Source: Mycolicibacterium iranicum
GTDB taxonomy: Bacteria; Actinomycetota; Actinomycetes; Mycobacteriales; Mycobacteriaceae
DNA: 64,000 bases
Direction of reading: 5' to 3'
Assembly: GCF_001650495.1 (NCBI RefSeq)
Contig: NZ_LWCS01000032.1
Location: 186,001 to 250,000 of the forward strand
The notes under the pieces are model-generated. The model made no database searches, was not told the DNA's origin, and worked only from the letters and a program-made list of their open reading frames with translations. Below, piece by piece: positions 17,993 to 26,813 of this stretch; position 1 is the stretch's first letter, and the number at the start of each line of letters is the position of its first letter. A program made the position numbers and the translations under genes.

Positions 17993-19263
17993 AAAATCGC
18001 TCCCGATCCCTTGTAGTTCTCGATGGCTTCCCAACTGAACCCAGCGTCCATCAGCACTTCCTCTGTGTGCTGGCCGTGCTCTGGTGCGCCCGGTGGCACC
18101 ACATGATGTTCATCGAATTGAACAGGATTGGTGGGCAACGCATATGGTGTGCCGTTCATCGTCGTCGTCTGTGCCACATAGCCGTTGGCAGTCACCGCCG
18201 GATCCTCGCAGAGTTCGCCAGGTGTCTGCACCGCCGACCAGGCGCCGGAAAGGCCGGCCAGAGCCTGCCGCCACTCGGACAGCGTTCGCTGGGCGAAGAC
18301 GTCGTCAAGGATCGCAATGAGTGCGACGCGGTTCTCGTAGCGCGAGGCCGGATCCGAGAACCTCGGGTCGTCGATCAACTCGGGAACATCCAGGGCGCGC
18401 ATCGCTTCCGGGTAGAAGCGGTCCAGCTGCAACATCATCAACTGGACGTAGCGGTCGTCCTTTGTGCGGTAGGTCCCGACCAACGGATTCGGGGCATCGG
18501 CGTGTCCGTATTTGGGAATGGCACCGCCGCCGTGAATCTGGCTGACCGCGACATCGGGACTGAGATTCCACGCTGCCAGACCAAGCAGCGAGACGTCGAC
18601 GACCGAACCCTGGCCCGTTGTGGCCTTCTTGTACAACGCTGCGGCGATGCCGCCGGCGATCGTCATGCCGCCGAGAAGGTCCCCGAAGGCCGGGCGCGAC
18701 CGTACGAGATCGTCGCGCTCTTCGGTGAGCACCGTCGAGATTCCTCCACGCGCCCAGTAGGAGACGCCGTCGTAACCGGCCTTGTCCGCGTCAGGCCCCT
18801 TGGGGCCGTGGCCCGATCCCCGGACGTAGACGACATTCGGGTTGACTGCGCGGATGTCGTCGACGTCGATCCCCATCTTCTTTCGCCTGTGCGGCAGATA
18901 ACTCGTGAGAAACACGTCGCAGGTTTTCGCGAGCTCCCGAACGACGTCTTGGCCGCCCGGTGTGCTGAGGTCGACGCCTATCGACTTCTTGCCGCGATTG
19001 GGTATCTCGATCATGTAGTTGACCGAATCGCCGCCTGCGTCCACGATGCCCATGGTGACCAACCCACGCTGCGGATCACCGCCGTCGCGTGGCTCGACCT
19101 TGATGACCTCTGCTCCCCATTCGGCGAGCACGGCCCCGGCCGACGGCACAAACGTCCAGGCGGCAACTTCGAGTACGCGCACTCCGCTGAGCACCTTGTC
19201 CGTGGAAATGACATCCTCCAATGAATCGATGATTGTCGCGATCTCTGAAAGTTCTTTCCTCAC
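17989..19263 (-). CDS. Family III CoA transferase (CaiB/BaiF type), single domain
   Basis: The product is 424 residues from the GTG at 19263, chosen because it overlaps the upstream stop as GTGA (19260-19263); the frame is open to 19392. Domain motifs: VLSGVRVLEVAAWTFVPSAG near residue 25, AEVIKVEPRDGGDPQRG, and GRGKK-like NRGKKSIGVDLSTPGGQDVV. Members move CoA to or from carboxylic acids in substrate activation. It sits between a SnoaL-like gene and a P450 in a three-gene operon joined by GTGA overlaps. Confidence 0.92.
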   Translation of the reverse strand: MRKELSEIATIIDSLEDVISTDKVLSGVRVLEVAAWTFVPSAGAVLAEWGAEVIKVEPRDGGDPQRGLVTMGIVDAGGDSVNYMIEIPNRGKKSIGVDLSTPGGQDVVRELAKTCDVFLTSYLPHRRKKMGIDVDDIRAVNPNVVYVRGSGHGPKGPDADKAGYDGVSYWARGGISTVLTEERDDLVRSRPAFGDLLGGMTIAGGIAAALYKKATTGQGSVVDVSLLGLAAWNLSPDVAVSQIHGGGAIPKYGHADAPNPLVGTYRTKDDRYVQLMMLQLDRFYPEAMRALDVPELIDDPRFSDPASRYENRVALIAILDDVFAQRTLSEWRQALAGLSGAWSAVQTPGELCEDPAVTANGYVAQTTTMNGTPYALPTNPVQFDEHHVVPPGAPEHGQHTEEVLMDAGFSWEAIENYKGSGAIL

Positions 19264-19580
19264 GGGCTTGTTGACAGGCGCCCGGGTGATGCCGCATCTC
19301 CTCGCTCCCAGAAGCGACGCCATGACTCCAGTCGCTGCGGCATGGCCGCACGCAGTTCGACATCCGCGGGCCAGCGGATGACGTCGTACCAACGCCGTAG
19401 CGCATCCCTGCCGCGGCCTTCCGGACCGGCTTTGACGTCGTCGACGAAGAGACCCACCAAAGTGTCGACGTCGCGGGCGTCGAGCGCCATGGCATACCGG
19501 CTGGGCAGCAGGCTCAGCCCGAGCGCAGCCTCGACGCGACTCAACCGATCGGTCAGAGCCTGACTCCCGGCGGCGTTCAC
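19260..19580 (-). CDS. Short SnoaL/NTF2-like protein
   Basis: The product is 106 residues. It starts with a helix (LTDRLSRVEAALGLSLLPSR) and the NTF2-like pattern YAMALDARDVDTLVGLFVDD, GRDALRRWYD. After about residue 70 similarity to the fold stops, and the protein ends before the usual second half of the sheet, so it looks truncated (family members are usually 130-180 residues). The stop overlaps the GTG of the CoA transferase. It may be a shortened but still translated leader gene of the operon. Confidence 0.6.
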   Translation of the reverse strand: MNAAGSQALTDRLSRVEAALGLSLLPSRYAMALDARDVDTLVGLFVDDVKAGPEGRGRDALRRWYDVIRWPADVELRAAMPQRLESWRRFWERGDAASPGRLSTSP

Positions 19581-19611
19581 GTCAACAGTGTAAAGGGCAC
19601 TGGCACGAATC

Positions 19612-19627
19612 GAGAACCGCTGTTCTC
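19612..19627. promoter_or_regulatory. Perfect operator GAGAA-N6-TTCTC in divergent promoter
   Basis: This is a perfect inverted repeat with 6-bp arms (GAGAAC-CGCT-GTTCTC), located in the 69-bp gap between the SnoaL/CoA-transferase/P450 operon (minus) and the acyl-CoA synthetase (plus). The half-sites and spacer equal those at 26970 and 29729, so it is part of the same motif family. Confidence 0.6.
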
Positions 19628-19649
19628 CTATTCGGTAGAGTCAGTACCC

Positions 19650-21266
19650 ATGCCGTTCCCGACGATCACCCCGACCGTCCCCTCTCTGGTGAGGTCGAGC
19701 GCAGCGCGGTTCGGAGACAAGCTCTTCCTGGTTGCCGGTGGCGGCGAACTCAGTTACGCCGACCTCGACCGCCGGTCCGGCGATTTGGCGGCGTCTCTGC
19801 TGACCATGGGTGTGGGCAAAGGGGACCATATCGGGATTCTGATGCCGAACAGCATCGAATGGGCCGTGGCCTGGTTCGCCGTCACACGCGTCGGCGCCGT
19901 CGCGGTGCCGCTGAATACCTTCTACAAGGCTTCTGAGTTGGCGTGGACGACTCGACACGCCGATCTTCGGGTGATTCTCGCGTGGTCGACGTTCCGAAAT
20001 CAGGACTTTCTCGAGCTGCTGGAAGAGGCGCTACCGGGCTTGGCCGACCAGCGGGACGCGCAGCAGATCCTGGTGAAGTCTGCGCCGCACTTGAGGACCA
20101 TCAGGATATGGGGCGACTGCGACCGACCATGGTGCGCGCCGGTCACCAACGAGCGAGCATCGGCAATAGACACAGACTTCCTCGTCGGTGTCGAGTCCTG
20201 CGTGACGCCCGCCGATGATGGGCTGATCATCTACACCTCAGGCAGTACCGGCAATCCCAAGGCGCCGCTGCACAGCCAAGGTGCCTTGATCCGCCACACC
20301 TACAACCTCAGCGCGCACTACGGCATCGCGGGCGACACGGTCATGTTCACGGCAATGCCCTTCTTCTGGGTGGGTGGTCTGATCACCGGCCTGCACGCGG
20401 TCATCCACCACGGGGCCAAGCTCATCACTCAGCCCGCCTTTGATCCTGCCGAGGCGCTTGAGCTCATCGAGAAGCACCGCGCCACGATCACTCTCGGTTG
20501 GCCGCAGCAGGGAAAGACCTTGGCAGAACATCCCGACTTCGGCCGACGGGATCTCAGCTCGGTCCAGCGCACCAGCATGCCCGCGATGGTTGCCGCCGAC
20601 CGTCGTCCGCCGGGCCCGAACGCGTTGGGCATGACCGAACTCTGCGGTAATCACATCGGCGTCGACCCCTACATCGTCCAGCCCCCCGAACGCTCGCAGA
20701 CCGGCGGCTACTCGATCGAGGGACTCGAGCACAAACTCGTCGATCCGGACACCGGAGAGGCAGTCCCCACAGGCACCGACGGAGAGATATGGGTGCGCGG
20801 GTACTCCTTGATGCAACGCATGTACAAGCGTGAGCGCGAGGACGTCTTCACCGCCGATGGCTTCTACCGCACCGGCGACTGCGGCGTTGAAAGCGAAGAT
20901 GGCTGGATCACGTTCACGGGCAGGCTGGGCGATCTCATCAAGACCGGCGGGGGCACCAATGTCACTCCGTCTGAGGTCGAACTGGCGCTGACCGATTGCG
21001 CCGGAGTATTGGAGGCCTACGTGGTCGGCGTCGATGACGGAGACCACGGCACGGTGGTGGCGGCGGCGGTGGTACCCCGCGCGGACGCCACGGTCGACGG
21101 CGACGAATTGCGTGCGCTGGTCCGATCGAAGCTTTCCGCGTACAAGGTGCCGAAGTTCGTCTGGGTCACCTCCAAGCAGAACTTGCCATTCACCGCGACG
21201 GGCAAGGTCAAGAAGTCCGACCTGGCGGTCCAGCTGACCGAGTTGATCACCAGGCGTGAGCTCTAG
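19650..21266 (+). CDS. Fatty-acid-CoA ligase (FadD-like, AMP-forming)
   Basis: The product is 538 residues of the ANL superfamily. The ATP-binding loop is IYTSGSTGNPKAPLHSQG at about 192-209; the usual Gly after Pro-Lys is Ala here. Other core motifs are GMTELCG, YRTGDCG, FTGRLGDLIKTGGGTNVTP, and the C-terminal catalytic Lys in FTATGKVKKSDL. It converts a carboxylic acid to acyl-AMP and then acyl-CoA. Divergent from the CoA-transferase/P450 operon with a shared operator at 19612-19627. The stop overlaps the end of the convergent VOC gene by 4 bp. Confidence 0.93.
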   Translation: MPFPTITPTVPSLVRSSAARFGDKLFLVAGGGELSYADLDRRSGDLAASLLTMGVGKGDHIGILMPNSIEWAVAWFAVTRVGAVAVPLNTFYKASELAWTTRHADLRVILAWSTFRNQDFLELLEEALPGLADQRDAQQILVKSAPHLRTIRIWGDCDRPWCAPVTNERASAIDTDFLVGVESCVTPADDGLIIYTSGSTGNPKAPLHSQGALIRHTYNLSAHYGIAGDTVMFTAMPFFWVGGLITGLHAVIHHGAKLITQPAFDPAEALELIEKHRATITLGWPQQGKTLAEHPDFGRRDLSSVQRTSMPAMVAADRRPPGPNALGMTELCGNHIGVDPYIVQPPERSQTGGYSIEGLEHKLVDPDTGEAVPTGTDGEIWVRGYSLMQRMYKREREDVFTADGFYRTGDCGVESEDGWITFTGRLGDLIKTGGGTNVTPSEVELALTDCAGVLEAYVVGVDDGDHGTVVAAAVVPRADATVDGDELRALVRSKLSAYKVPKFVWVTSKQNLPFTATGKVKKSDLAVQLTELITRREL

Positions 21267-21718
21267 GCCGAGTCCTCGTCCGGCAGGTCGGTGGTCATCA
21301 GCGTCAGGGGGATGCCGAACAACGGCTGCAGCTTCACCTCGGTGAGTTGGAAACCGTCTCCCTCATGGTGCTGCCGGAAGTCCGGGAAGGCGCCGTAGCG
21401 CGCCGCGATGTGTTCGGCGGCGTCGCAGTCGGCGAATCGCACGATGACGGAGAACAACCCATCGCCATTGCGCGCCAGGAATTCGGCCGCGGTTCCGGGA
21501 TCCGTTGGTGCCGACGGAGTTGGCGCTATCAGCTCGAATCCCCGGTCCCAGTCCAACCGCACCTGCAGCCCTAGGTGTTCGAGTGCGAAGGCCTGAAACT
21601 GAAATCCCAACGCTGTCAGGTACTCCGCTGCCGAATCCAGACGTTCCATACCGACAGCGAAGACGACGTGATGTAGCAGCGGCAGCGGATGGGTCATCGC
21701 GATCACGCTACGGGTCAT
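21263..21718 (-). CDS. VOC (glyoxalase/dioxygenase fold) family protein
   Basis: The product is 151 residues (144 if the ATG at 21697 is used). The pattern is LLHHVVFAVGMERLDSAAEY, then DWDRGFELIAP and a second beta-alpha-beta half ending QLTEVKLQPLF. It fits the vicinal-oxygen-chelate fold; the metal-ligand set His, Glu, Glu is only partly evident. The reaction is unknown. It is divergent from the SDR at 21812. Confidence 0.72.
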   Translation of the reverse strand: MTRSVIAMTHPLPLLHHVVFAVGMERLDSAAEYLTALGFQFQAFALEHLGLQVRLDWDRGFELIAPTPSAPTDPGTAAEFLARNGDGLFSVIVRFADCDAAEHIAARYGAFPDFRQHHEGDGFQLTEVKLQPLFGIPLTLMTTDLPDEDSA

Positions 21719-21741
21719 GATGGTGGTTATTTTCGTTTTGC

Positions 21742-21757
21742 GGGAATGCCCATTTCC
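21742..21757. promoter_or_regulatory. Degenerate operator-like repeat GGGAA-N6-TTTCC
   Basis: This inverted repeat has the same N6 spacing as the GAGAA/TTCTC family but with substituted half-sites. It lies in the 93-bp divergent gap between the VOC gene and the SDR at 21812. It is the weakest member of the set. Confidence 0.25.
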
Positions 21758-21811
21758 ATTGCGTTAGATTGACGAAGTAATCGGCTTGACACCTCGTGGA
21801 GAGGCACGCGT

Positions 21812-22600
21812 GTGGCATTGGAGCAGTTCCACCTGGAGGATCAGGTCGCCATCGTCACAGGCGCCGGCCGCGGTGTCGGTGAGGGCATTGCCAAAGTGCT
21901 CGCCGAAGCGGGCGCAACGGTCATTGGGACGGCGCGCACAACATCCGACGTGGATCAAACCATCGCCGACATCGAAGCTGCCGGCGGCAAAGGTCTCGCG
22001 CTGACCGCCGATGCACTCGTACGGGAAGACAGCGAGCGCGTAATCCGCGCCGCCGTCGACGAGTTCGGCCGCATCGACATACTGATCAACAACGTCGGAT
22101 TCGCTACCTACGGGCCGTTTCTCAGCCTTACCGAGGACAATCTGCGCAGTACTTTCGATTATTGCGTCACATCGGCATTCACGATTAGCCAACTCGCGGT
22201 GCCGCACATGTTGAAGGTGGGTCGGGGCTCTATCGTCAACATTTCCTCTGGAGCAGGCCGATTCGGTATCCGCGGGTTACTGCCCTACAGCGTCGCCAAA
22301 GGCGGACTTGAATCGCTCACCCGGGCGATGGCGCAGGAACTCGCGCCCAAAATCCGCGTCAATGCGATCGCTCTCGGTGCGTTCAGGACCACCGGCCTGC
22401 AATCCAGCTTCGACTTGATGCCCGGCTCCGAAGAACAGCTGAAGGCGCGCACACCGCTGCACCGCGTGGGCGATGTCGCCGACCTCGGTCGGCTCGCCCT
22501 GTACCTGTCCACCGCGGACTGCTACGCGACCAGTTCCGTTTTCGTCGTGGACGGCGGCCTGCAAGGACCGAACTCCGAACTTCCCCTCCCCGACCTGTGA
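21812..22600 (+). CDS. Short-chain dehydrogenase/reductase (SDR)
   Basis: The product is 262 residues from a GTG with GGAGAGG about 6 bases upstream. Classical SDR: cofactor motif TGAGRGVGEG at about 16-25, NNVG at about 92, catalytic Ser in NISSGAG and Tyr-Lys in YSVAKGG (about 160-164), and C-terminal VVDGGLQGPN. It reversibly oxidises an alcohol with NAD(P). It is followed 19 bp later by a dihydrodipicolinate-reductase-like gene, likely one operon. Confidence 0.92.
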   Translation: MALEQFHLEDQVAIVTGAGRGVGEGIAKVLAEAGATVIGTARTTSDVDQTIADIEAAGGKGLALTADALVREDSERVIRAAVDEFGRIDILINNVGFATYGPFLSLTEDNLRSTFDYCVTSAFTISQLAVPHMLKVGRGSIVNISSGAGRFGIRGLLPYSVAKGGLESLTRAMAQELAPKIRVNAIALGAFRTTGLQSSFDLMPGSEEQLKARTPLHRVGDVADLGRLALYLSTADCYATSSVFVVDGGLQGPNSELPLPDL

Positions 22601-22619
22601 GTGACAAAGGAGCCAACCG

Positions 22620-23699
22620 ATGAGCGACAAACCGCTACGTATTGCTGTCATTTCCACCGGGTGGATCAGCAGCGTATCGATCCGCGCGATCGTTCGCCGA
22701 CCGCATCTCGAGCTCGTCGGAGTGTGGGTGCACAGCGAAGAAAAGGTCGGTCGGGATGCCGGCGAACTTGTCGGGCTTGGTCCTATCGGTGTCACGACGA
22801 CCGGCGACCTCGACGAGATCGTTGCGTTGGGACCCGACTGCGTGCTCTATGGGGCCGCCAGCCCCGAAATGGACGCCGCGGCGGTGCGCGATTACGTGCG
22901 GCTACTCAGTGGCGGCCTCAACGTCGTGACGACGAACACGCCGGGAATGATGTTCCCCGACCGATGGATTCCAGAACTCGCCGGCCAGGTGCGCGCAGCC
23001 GCCGAGGCCGGCGGCGTCACGATCTACACTTCCGGTATCGAGCCCGGTTTCGCCGGCGACCAGTTCGCGATACTCCTGACGACATTGTCGAACACCATCC
23101 GGACCATCCGCGCGCAAGAGATCTTCGACTATTCGGCATATCCCAACCGTGACCTCATGGTGACCGCCATGGGCTTCGGCCAGCCGCTCGACTTCACCCC
23201 TCTGCTGGAATTGGAGGGCGCTCAACAGTTCGCTTGGGGCCCACCCATCGGGCTGGTCGCCAAAGCACTCGGTGTCCAGCTTGACAATGTCAGCGAAAAG
23301 TACGAACGAGTGCTCACCCCGCGTGACCTGAATGTCGCATGCGGCCTCATTCCGGCGGGGACGGTCGGCGCAGTGCGGGCCGAGACCACCGGGATGATCG
23401 ACGGGCACCCGGTCATCACGATCGAGCACATCAACCGCATGGCGCCCGATCTCGCACCCGAATGGGCCACCGCACCCAACGGAACCTACCGCCTCATCAT
23501 CGAAGGTCAGCCACACATGCAGTGCGATCTGCGGTTGGGCACCGAAGACACCGCGGAGTCGGCCAACGCCAACGCCATGGAGGCGACTGCGATGCGGGTG
23601 GTCAACGCCATTCCCTACGTGGTGGACGCTTCGCCGGGTATCGCCACGTCCTTGGACCTGCCCATCACCGCGCCCCGCGGTGCGGTCGACCTCGGCTGA
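22620..23699 (+). CDS. Dihydrodipicolinate-reductase-like oxidoreductase, paralogue 1
   Basis: The product is 359 residues from an ATG with AAAGGAG 8 bases upstream. An N-terminal Rossmann domain (LRIAVISTGWISSVSIRAIV, VVTTNTPGMMFPDRW) precedes a C-terminal domain typical of the mycobacterial DapB-N-like family (QEIFDYSAYPNRDLMVTAMGFGQP, RVVNAIPYVVDASPGIAT). The usual Gly-x-Gly-x-x-Gly is replaced by STGWISS, unlike the four other copies in this window. Probably an NAD(P)-dependent enzyme on an unknown substrate, not lysine synthesis. Confidence 0.8.
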   Translation: MSDKPLRIAVISTGWISSVSIRAIVRRPHLELVGVWVHSEEKVGRDAGELVGLGPIGVTTTGDLDEIVALGPDCVLYGAASPEMDAAAVRDYVRLLSGGLNVVTTNTPGMMFPDRWIPELAGQVRAAAEAGGVTIYTSGIEPGFAGDQFAILLTTLSNTIRTIRAQEIFDYSAYPNRDLMVTAMGFGQPLDFTPLLELEGAQQFAWGPPIGLVAKALGVQLDNVSEKYERVLTPRDLNVACGLIPAGTVGAVRAETTGMIDGHPVITIEHINRMAPDLAPEWATAPNGTYRLIIEGQPHMQCDLRLGTEDTAESANANAMEATAMRVVNAIPYVVDASPGIATSLDLPITAPRGAVDLG

Positions 23700-23718
23700 A
23701 TAGCCCTGCACCAACCCA

Positions 23719-24501
23719 TTACACGGTGAACATCGGGCCTCGCGGTGCGCCACGGACTTCGTTTCCGCCGTCGACGGCGAAGCTCTGCCCGGTCATCCAG
23801 CTTGATTCAGGACCCGCCAGGTAACGGATGGCCGGCGCGATGTCATCTGATACTCCGAGTCTTCCCAGCGGAACACGCTCGAGGAAGCTGCTCGTCAACT
23901 CCTCGAGGTGAATGTATCCCTGGGTCGTAGCCGCTTCGGTCAGGCCGGGCCGGACGGCGTTGACACGAATCCCTTTCCCGCCGAGTTCTGAGGCCGCCAC
24001 CTTGATCAGCATCTCGAGTGCCGCCTTGCCCGCCGAGTAATGCCCCAATCCCTCCATCGGGATTTTTGCCGATGTCGACGATACGAACACGATCGAGCCG
24101 CCGCCGGTCATCAAGGGTGCGCCATAACGTAACGCCAGGAAGTTGGACCGTAGATTTCCCATGACGTGGTTGGTAAACGTCTCAAGGTCCTGTTGGACCA
24201 GGGGGCCCGTTCCCCCGGTGGCCACGGTACCGACGACGATGTCGAGTCTGCCTGCGACGTCGAAAGCTGCCTGTGCGGCGTTCGCTACTGTGTCCTCATC
24301 TTCGGGATCTCCCTTACACAGGTGAATTTCAGTGCCTGGTGCATGCTCCAGGATGTGCTCCCGTGTGGCGTCGAGCCGCTTCGACGATCGGCCCAGCAAG
24401 AACAACCTGGCGCCGTCGGCGGCGAGCAGGCGAGCGCTCGCCCGCGCGATCCCTGCCGAAGCGCCAAGGATGAATGCGGTCTGCCCGTCCAATATGCCCA
24501 C
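23719..24501 (-). CDS. Short-chain dehydrogenase/reductase (SDR)
   Basis: The product is 260 residues from the GTG at 24501, which has GAGAGG eight bases upstream; a GTG at 24519 is the alternative. Motifs: GASAGIARAS at about 11-20, FVSSTSA and YSAGKAA for the catalytic Ser and Tyr/Lys, and a C-terminal AVDGGNE. The N-terminal glycine motif lacks the initial Thr. It is divergent from another SDR at 24625, sharing the operator array at 24568-24594. Confidence 0.9.
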   Translation of the reverse strand: MGILDGQTAFILGASAGIARASARLLAADGARLFLLGRSSKRLDATREHILEHAPGTEIHLCKGDPEDEDTVANAAQAAFDVAGRLDIVVGTVATGGTGPLVQQDLETFTNHVMGNLRSNFLALRYGAPLMTGGGSIVFVSSTSAKIPMEGLGHYSAGKAALEMLIKVAASELGGKGIRVNAVRPGLTEAATTQGYIHLEELTSSFLERVPLGRLGVSDDIAPAIRYLAGPESSWMTGQSFAVDGGNEVRGAPRGPMFTV

Positions 24502-24567
24502 TTCTTCGCACCTCTCCACGGCAGTCTGTTGCCCTTGGCCGACGCTATCAGCGATAGGTAATGCACG

Positions 24568-24594
24568 TTCTCGCTTAGTAGATTATGGGTTCTC
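24568..24594. promoter_or_regulatory. Phased triple half-site TTCTC-N6-TAGAT-N6-TTCTC
   Basis: Half-sites start at 24568, 24579 and 24590, exactly 11 bp apart. The outer two are perfect TTCTC; the centre is a degenerate GAGAA. The array sits in the 123-bp gap between two divergent SDR genes. Confidence 0.5.
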
Positions 24595-24624
24595 GTCAGG
24601 AACGGATTGGGGTAGCGTGTCGAC

Positions 24625-25446
24625 GTGACCGACTTGACCGGCCGGGTCGCACTCATCACCGGCGCCGCTCGCGGTCAAGGTCGCGCACACGCCGAGCGGT
24701 TGAGCGCTGATGGATACGACGTAATCCTGATCGACGTCGCGGGGCCGTTGCCCGCCTGCGTCCCCTACGATTCAGCGACACCCGAAGATCTGGACGAGAC
24801 AGCCGCACTGGTGCGAGCCAACGGCCGACAGGCGATTACCGCCGCTGTCGACACCCGTGATCACGGTGCTCTCTGCACAGCAGTCGATGACGCTGTGACC
24901 CGACTGGGGCGACTTGACGTGATCGTCGCCAATGCGGGTATCTGTGTCCCCGCGCCATGGAATGAGGTCAGCCCTGACGATTTTCAGGCTGTCGTCGACA
25001 TCAATCTGGTCGGCACCTGGAACACAGTGATGTCGGGGGCCGAGCACATCATCTCCGGTGGACTCGGCGGCTCGATAATACTGATCGGCTCCGCCGCAGG
25101 AGTGACGATGGAGCCGTTTATGATCGCCTACACGGCCAGCAAGCACGCCATTGTCGGCCTTGCACGTGCCTTCGCCGCAGAGCTCGGCAGACACCGAATC
25201 AGGGTGAACAGCCTTCATCCCGGATCCGTCGCCACCCCGATGGGGACCGGCAGGATGCTCGAGGCGATGGCAGAGGCGAGTGCCTCGAACCCTCTGCTGC
25301 GTAACGGTTTCAGCAAGCAGCTGATTCCAGACGCGGTCACCATGCCTGAGGATGTCGCCAGCGCCGTCGCGTGGCTGGCATCCGACGAATCCAGATACGT
25401 CACCGCGACGGCGATATCGGTGGATGTCGGCGCCACCCAGGGCTAG
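24625..25446 (+). CDS. Mycofactocin-coupled type SDR
   Basis: The product is 273 residues from a GTG. The pattern GRVALITGAARGQGRAHAER, the PYDSATPEDLDETAALVRAN segment and the insertion before the active site match the SDR subgroup associated with the redox peptide cofactor mycofactocin. Catalytic Tyr/Lys are in YTASKHA (about 172-176), with Ser in LIGSAAG. Such enzymes typically hold NAD(H) tightly and pass electrons to mycofactocin. The mycofactocin genes themselves are not in the window. Confidence 0.87.
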   Translation: MTDLTGRVALITGAARGQGRAHAERLSADGYDVILIDVAGPLPACVPYDSATPEDLDETAALVRANGRQAITAAVDTRDHGALCTAVDDAVTRLGRLDVIVANAGICVPAPWNEVSPDDFQAVVDINLVGTWNTVMSGAEHIISGGLGGSIILIGSAAGVTMEPFMIAYTASKHAIVGLARAFAAELGRHRIRVNSLHPGSVATPMGTGRMLEAMAEASASNPLLRNGFSKQLIPDAVTMPEDVASAVAWLASDESRYVTATAISVDVGATQG

Positions 25447-25459
25447 CGGCGACTCGCCA

Positions 25460-25879
25460 TCATCGCCGCCCCGAGTTCGCCAGGCGCTCCTCATGAATAC
25501 GTACCAGTTCGCGAAAACCTACGCGCGGATAAAGCGGAACTGGCTGAACGCCCCAACGGTCCTGCGCGGTCTGCTGACCCGAGGCTTCCGGCTGGCCCCC
25601 GAAAGGAGGTCCGCTCAGGGGGTAGGGCTGCCGGCACTCCAGGGAATCGTCGGAATACCTGACCTTCATGAGCTCACTGCAGATCTCGGTGAGTGACAGT
25701 GTCGGCCACCCGTACCAGAGCGCCAGTGCGGGCACGGTCAACGCACCCTCGATCACGAGCCCGAACAGGCAGACGAAAAGACCGCGCTTGAGCCAGGTGT
25801 GCATGCGCGCGAATGGCGCGGCCGTCCCAAGGGGAAGTTCTTTCGGCGATGAGTCAAGGGTGGTTTTCGGATCGCTCAC
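25460..25879 (-). CDS. Single-pass membrane protein of unknown function
   Basis: The product is 139 residues from a GTG at 25879. A polar N-terminus is followed by one hydrophobic segment (LFVCLFGLVIEGALTVPALA, about residues 33-52), a region with two Cys (EICSELMKVRY, LECRQPYP), and a basic C-terminus. It belongs to no family I recognise. It is the last of four consecutive minus-strand membrane-protein genes and starts 38 bp after the 236-residue one. The much longer open frame reaching 26344 is a shadow of that gene. Confidence 0.65.
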   Translation of the reverse strand: MSDPKTTLDSSPKELPLGTAAPFARMHTWLKRGLFVCLFGLVIEGALTVPALALWYGWPTLSLTEICSELMKVRYSDDSLECRQPYPLSGPPFGGQPEASGQQTAQDRWGVQPVPLYPRVGFRELVRIHEERLANSGRR

Positions 25880-25917
25880 GGCATCTGCTTTCTCACAATC
25901 GGCGTTCCTCGCTGAGC

Positions 25918-26628
25918 TCAGTCGGTGAAGATCTCGCGGTTCACTGTGTGCAGGTATGGGATCGCAAGGAAGGGGGTGATGTAGAAGATGTTGTAGAGCC
26001 ACCAACCGAAAACGGGGAAAGCGGTCCCGGCATACCTGACATCGGCATACATCGTCATGTTGAGGATGTATCCCAGCCAGGCGATCACCCCGAACCAGCA
26101 CGTCACCACCATCCACTGGTGGCCCCACCGCTTCATCTGGAGGAAACCGATCGCCGCGGCAATGCGCATCGGGAAGACAACCACGATGCACACGATGATC
26201 CACGCTTTCTCGCCAGGTGCGCCCGCGCCGCCGATCCACAACTCGTTGTAGTGCCAGAAATACCCGCCATCCATGAGGTTGCCCCAGGCGGTGAAGATCG
26301 TGCGCGTGACGAGCGCATGGTTGGCGAAAACATCGAGGCCCCAACCGATGCTGTTGATGGCGGCATCGAGAATGATGACGTAGCCGATCAACGTGACCAT
26401 CAGGGGTCGAACCGAAAGGCCGGCTCGCGCAGCCCGCCGGAACAGCACGACACCCCTGCAGAAGATCGGCAGACCCACGGGACCGAGCACCAGGGTGCCC
26501 ATCAAGACCGTACCTGCGATCAACCAGCGATCCGCCTGTCGCTGAGCCCGTTTGCTCTCGTCATGATGCTGATCGAGGCTGATCGAAGAGCTGCCCGTAG
26601 GCGGCGGAGCGCTATTCATGGTACTCAC
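25918..26628 (-). CDS. Polytopic membrane protein of unknown function (possibly AveC-related)
   Basis: The product is 236 residues with about five to six membrane segments (for example WLIAGTVLMGTLVLGPVGLP, MVTLIGYVIILDAAINSIGW, WIIVCIVVVFPMRIAAAIGF, FPVFGWWLYNIFYITPFLA) and a conserved-looking loop HYNELWIGGAGAPGEKAW. It resembles in topology the AveC-like protein at 28520, but homology is not certain. Its ATG overlaps the stop of the 39-residue protein gene upstream (ATGA), so the two are translationally coupled. No catalytic motif seen. Confidence 0.75.
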   Translation of the reverse strand: MSTMNSAPPPTGSSSISLDQHHDESKRAQRQADRWLIAGTVLMGTLVLGPVGLPIFCRGVVLFRRAARAGLSVRPLMVTLIGYVIILDAAINSIGWGLDVFANHALVTRTIFTAWGNLMDGGYFWHYNELWIGGAGAPGEKAWIIVCIVVVFPMRIAAAIGFLQMKRWGHQWMVVTCWFGVIAWLGYILNMTMYADVRYAGTAFPVFGWWLYNIFYITPFLAIPYLHTVNREIFTD

Positions 26629-26744
26629 CAGCCCTTCGCGAAGTACATCTGCACCTGGATGAGGAACATCGCCATCAGTGCGGCGTAGATGACCACCTGG
26701 AAGGCGATGAGGGCGCGACGTCGGCGCCTGTCCTGCTCATTCAC
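26625..26744 (-). CDS. 39-residue single-pass membrane microprotein
   Basis: The GTG at 26744 has a strong ribosome site (GGGGAGG, 5 bases upstream). The product is a short basic head (NEQDRRRRRALI) followed by one membrane helix (AFQVVIYAALMAMFLIQVQM) and a short tail, so a cytoplasmic N-terminus is expected. The ATGA overlap with the next gene argues that it is a true gene. It is probably a small subunit or assembly factor of a complex with the 236-residue protein. Confidence 0.7.
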   Translation of the reverse strand: MNEQDRRRRRALIAFQVVIYAALMAMFLIQVQMYFAKGW

Positions 26745-26813
26745 ATCGCCCTCCCCAAGTGAAGATCGGCTTCGGACCCAGACAGCCGCGAGCGAAAAGC
26801 TCTGGGGCACACA

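Noticed and set aside
18067..19224. 385-codon open frame on the plus strand
   Set aside because: It lies fully antisense to the family III CoA transferase and has an Arg/Asp-rich composition typical of GC-rich shadow frames; no domain.
25880..26344. Upstream extension of the 25460 gene on the minus strand
   Set aside because: The extension runs through the 236-residue membrane-protein gene in another frame; the coding part begins at the GTG at 25879.
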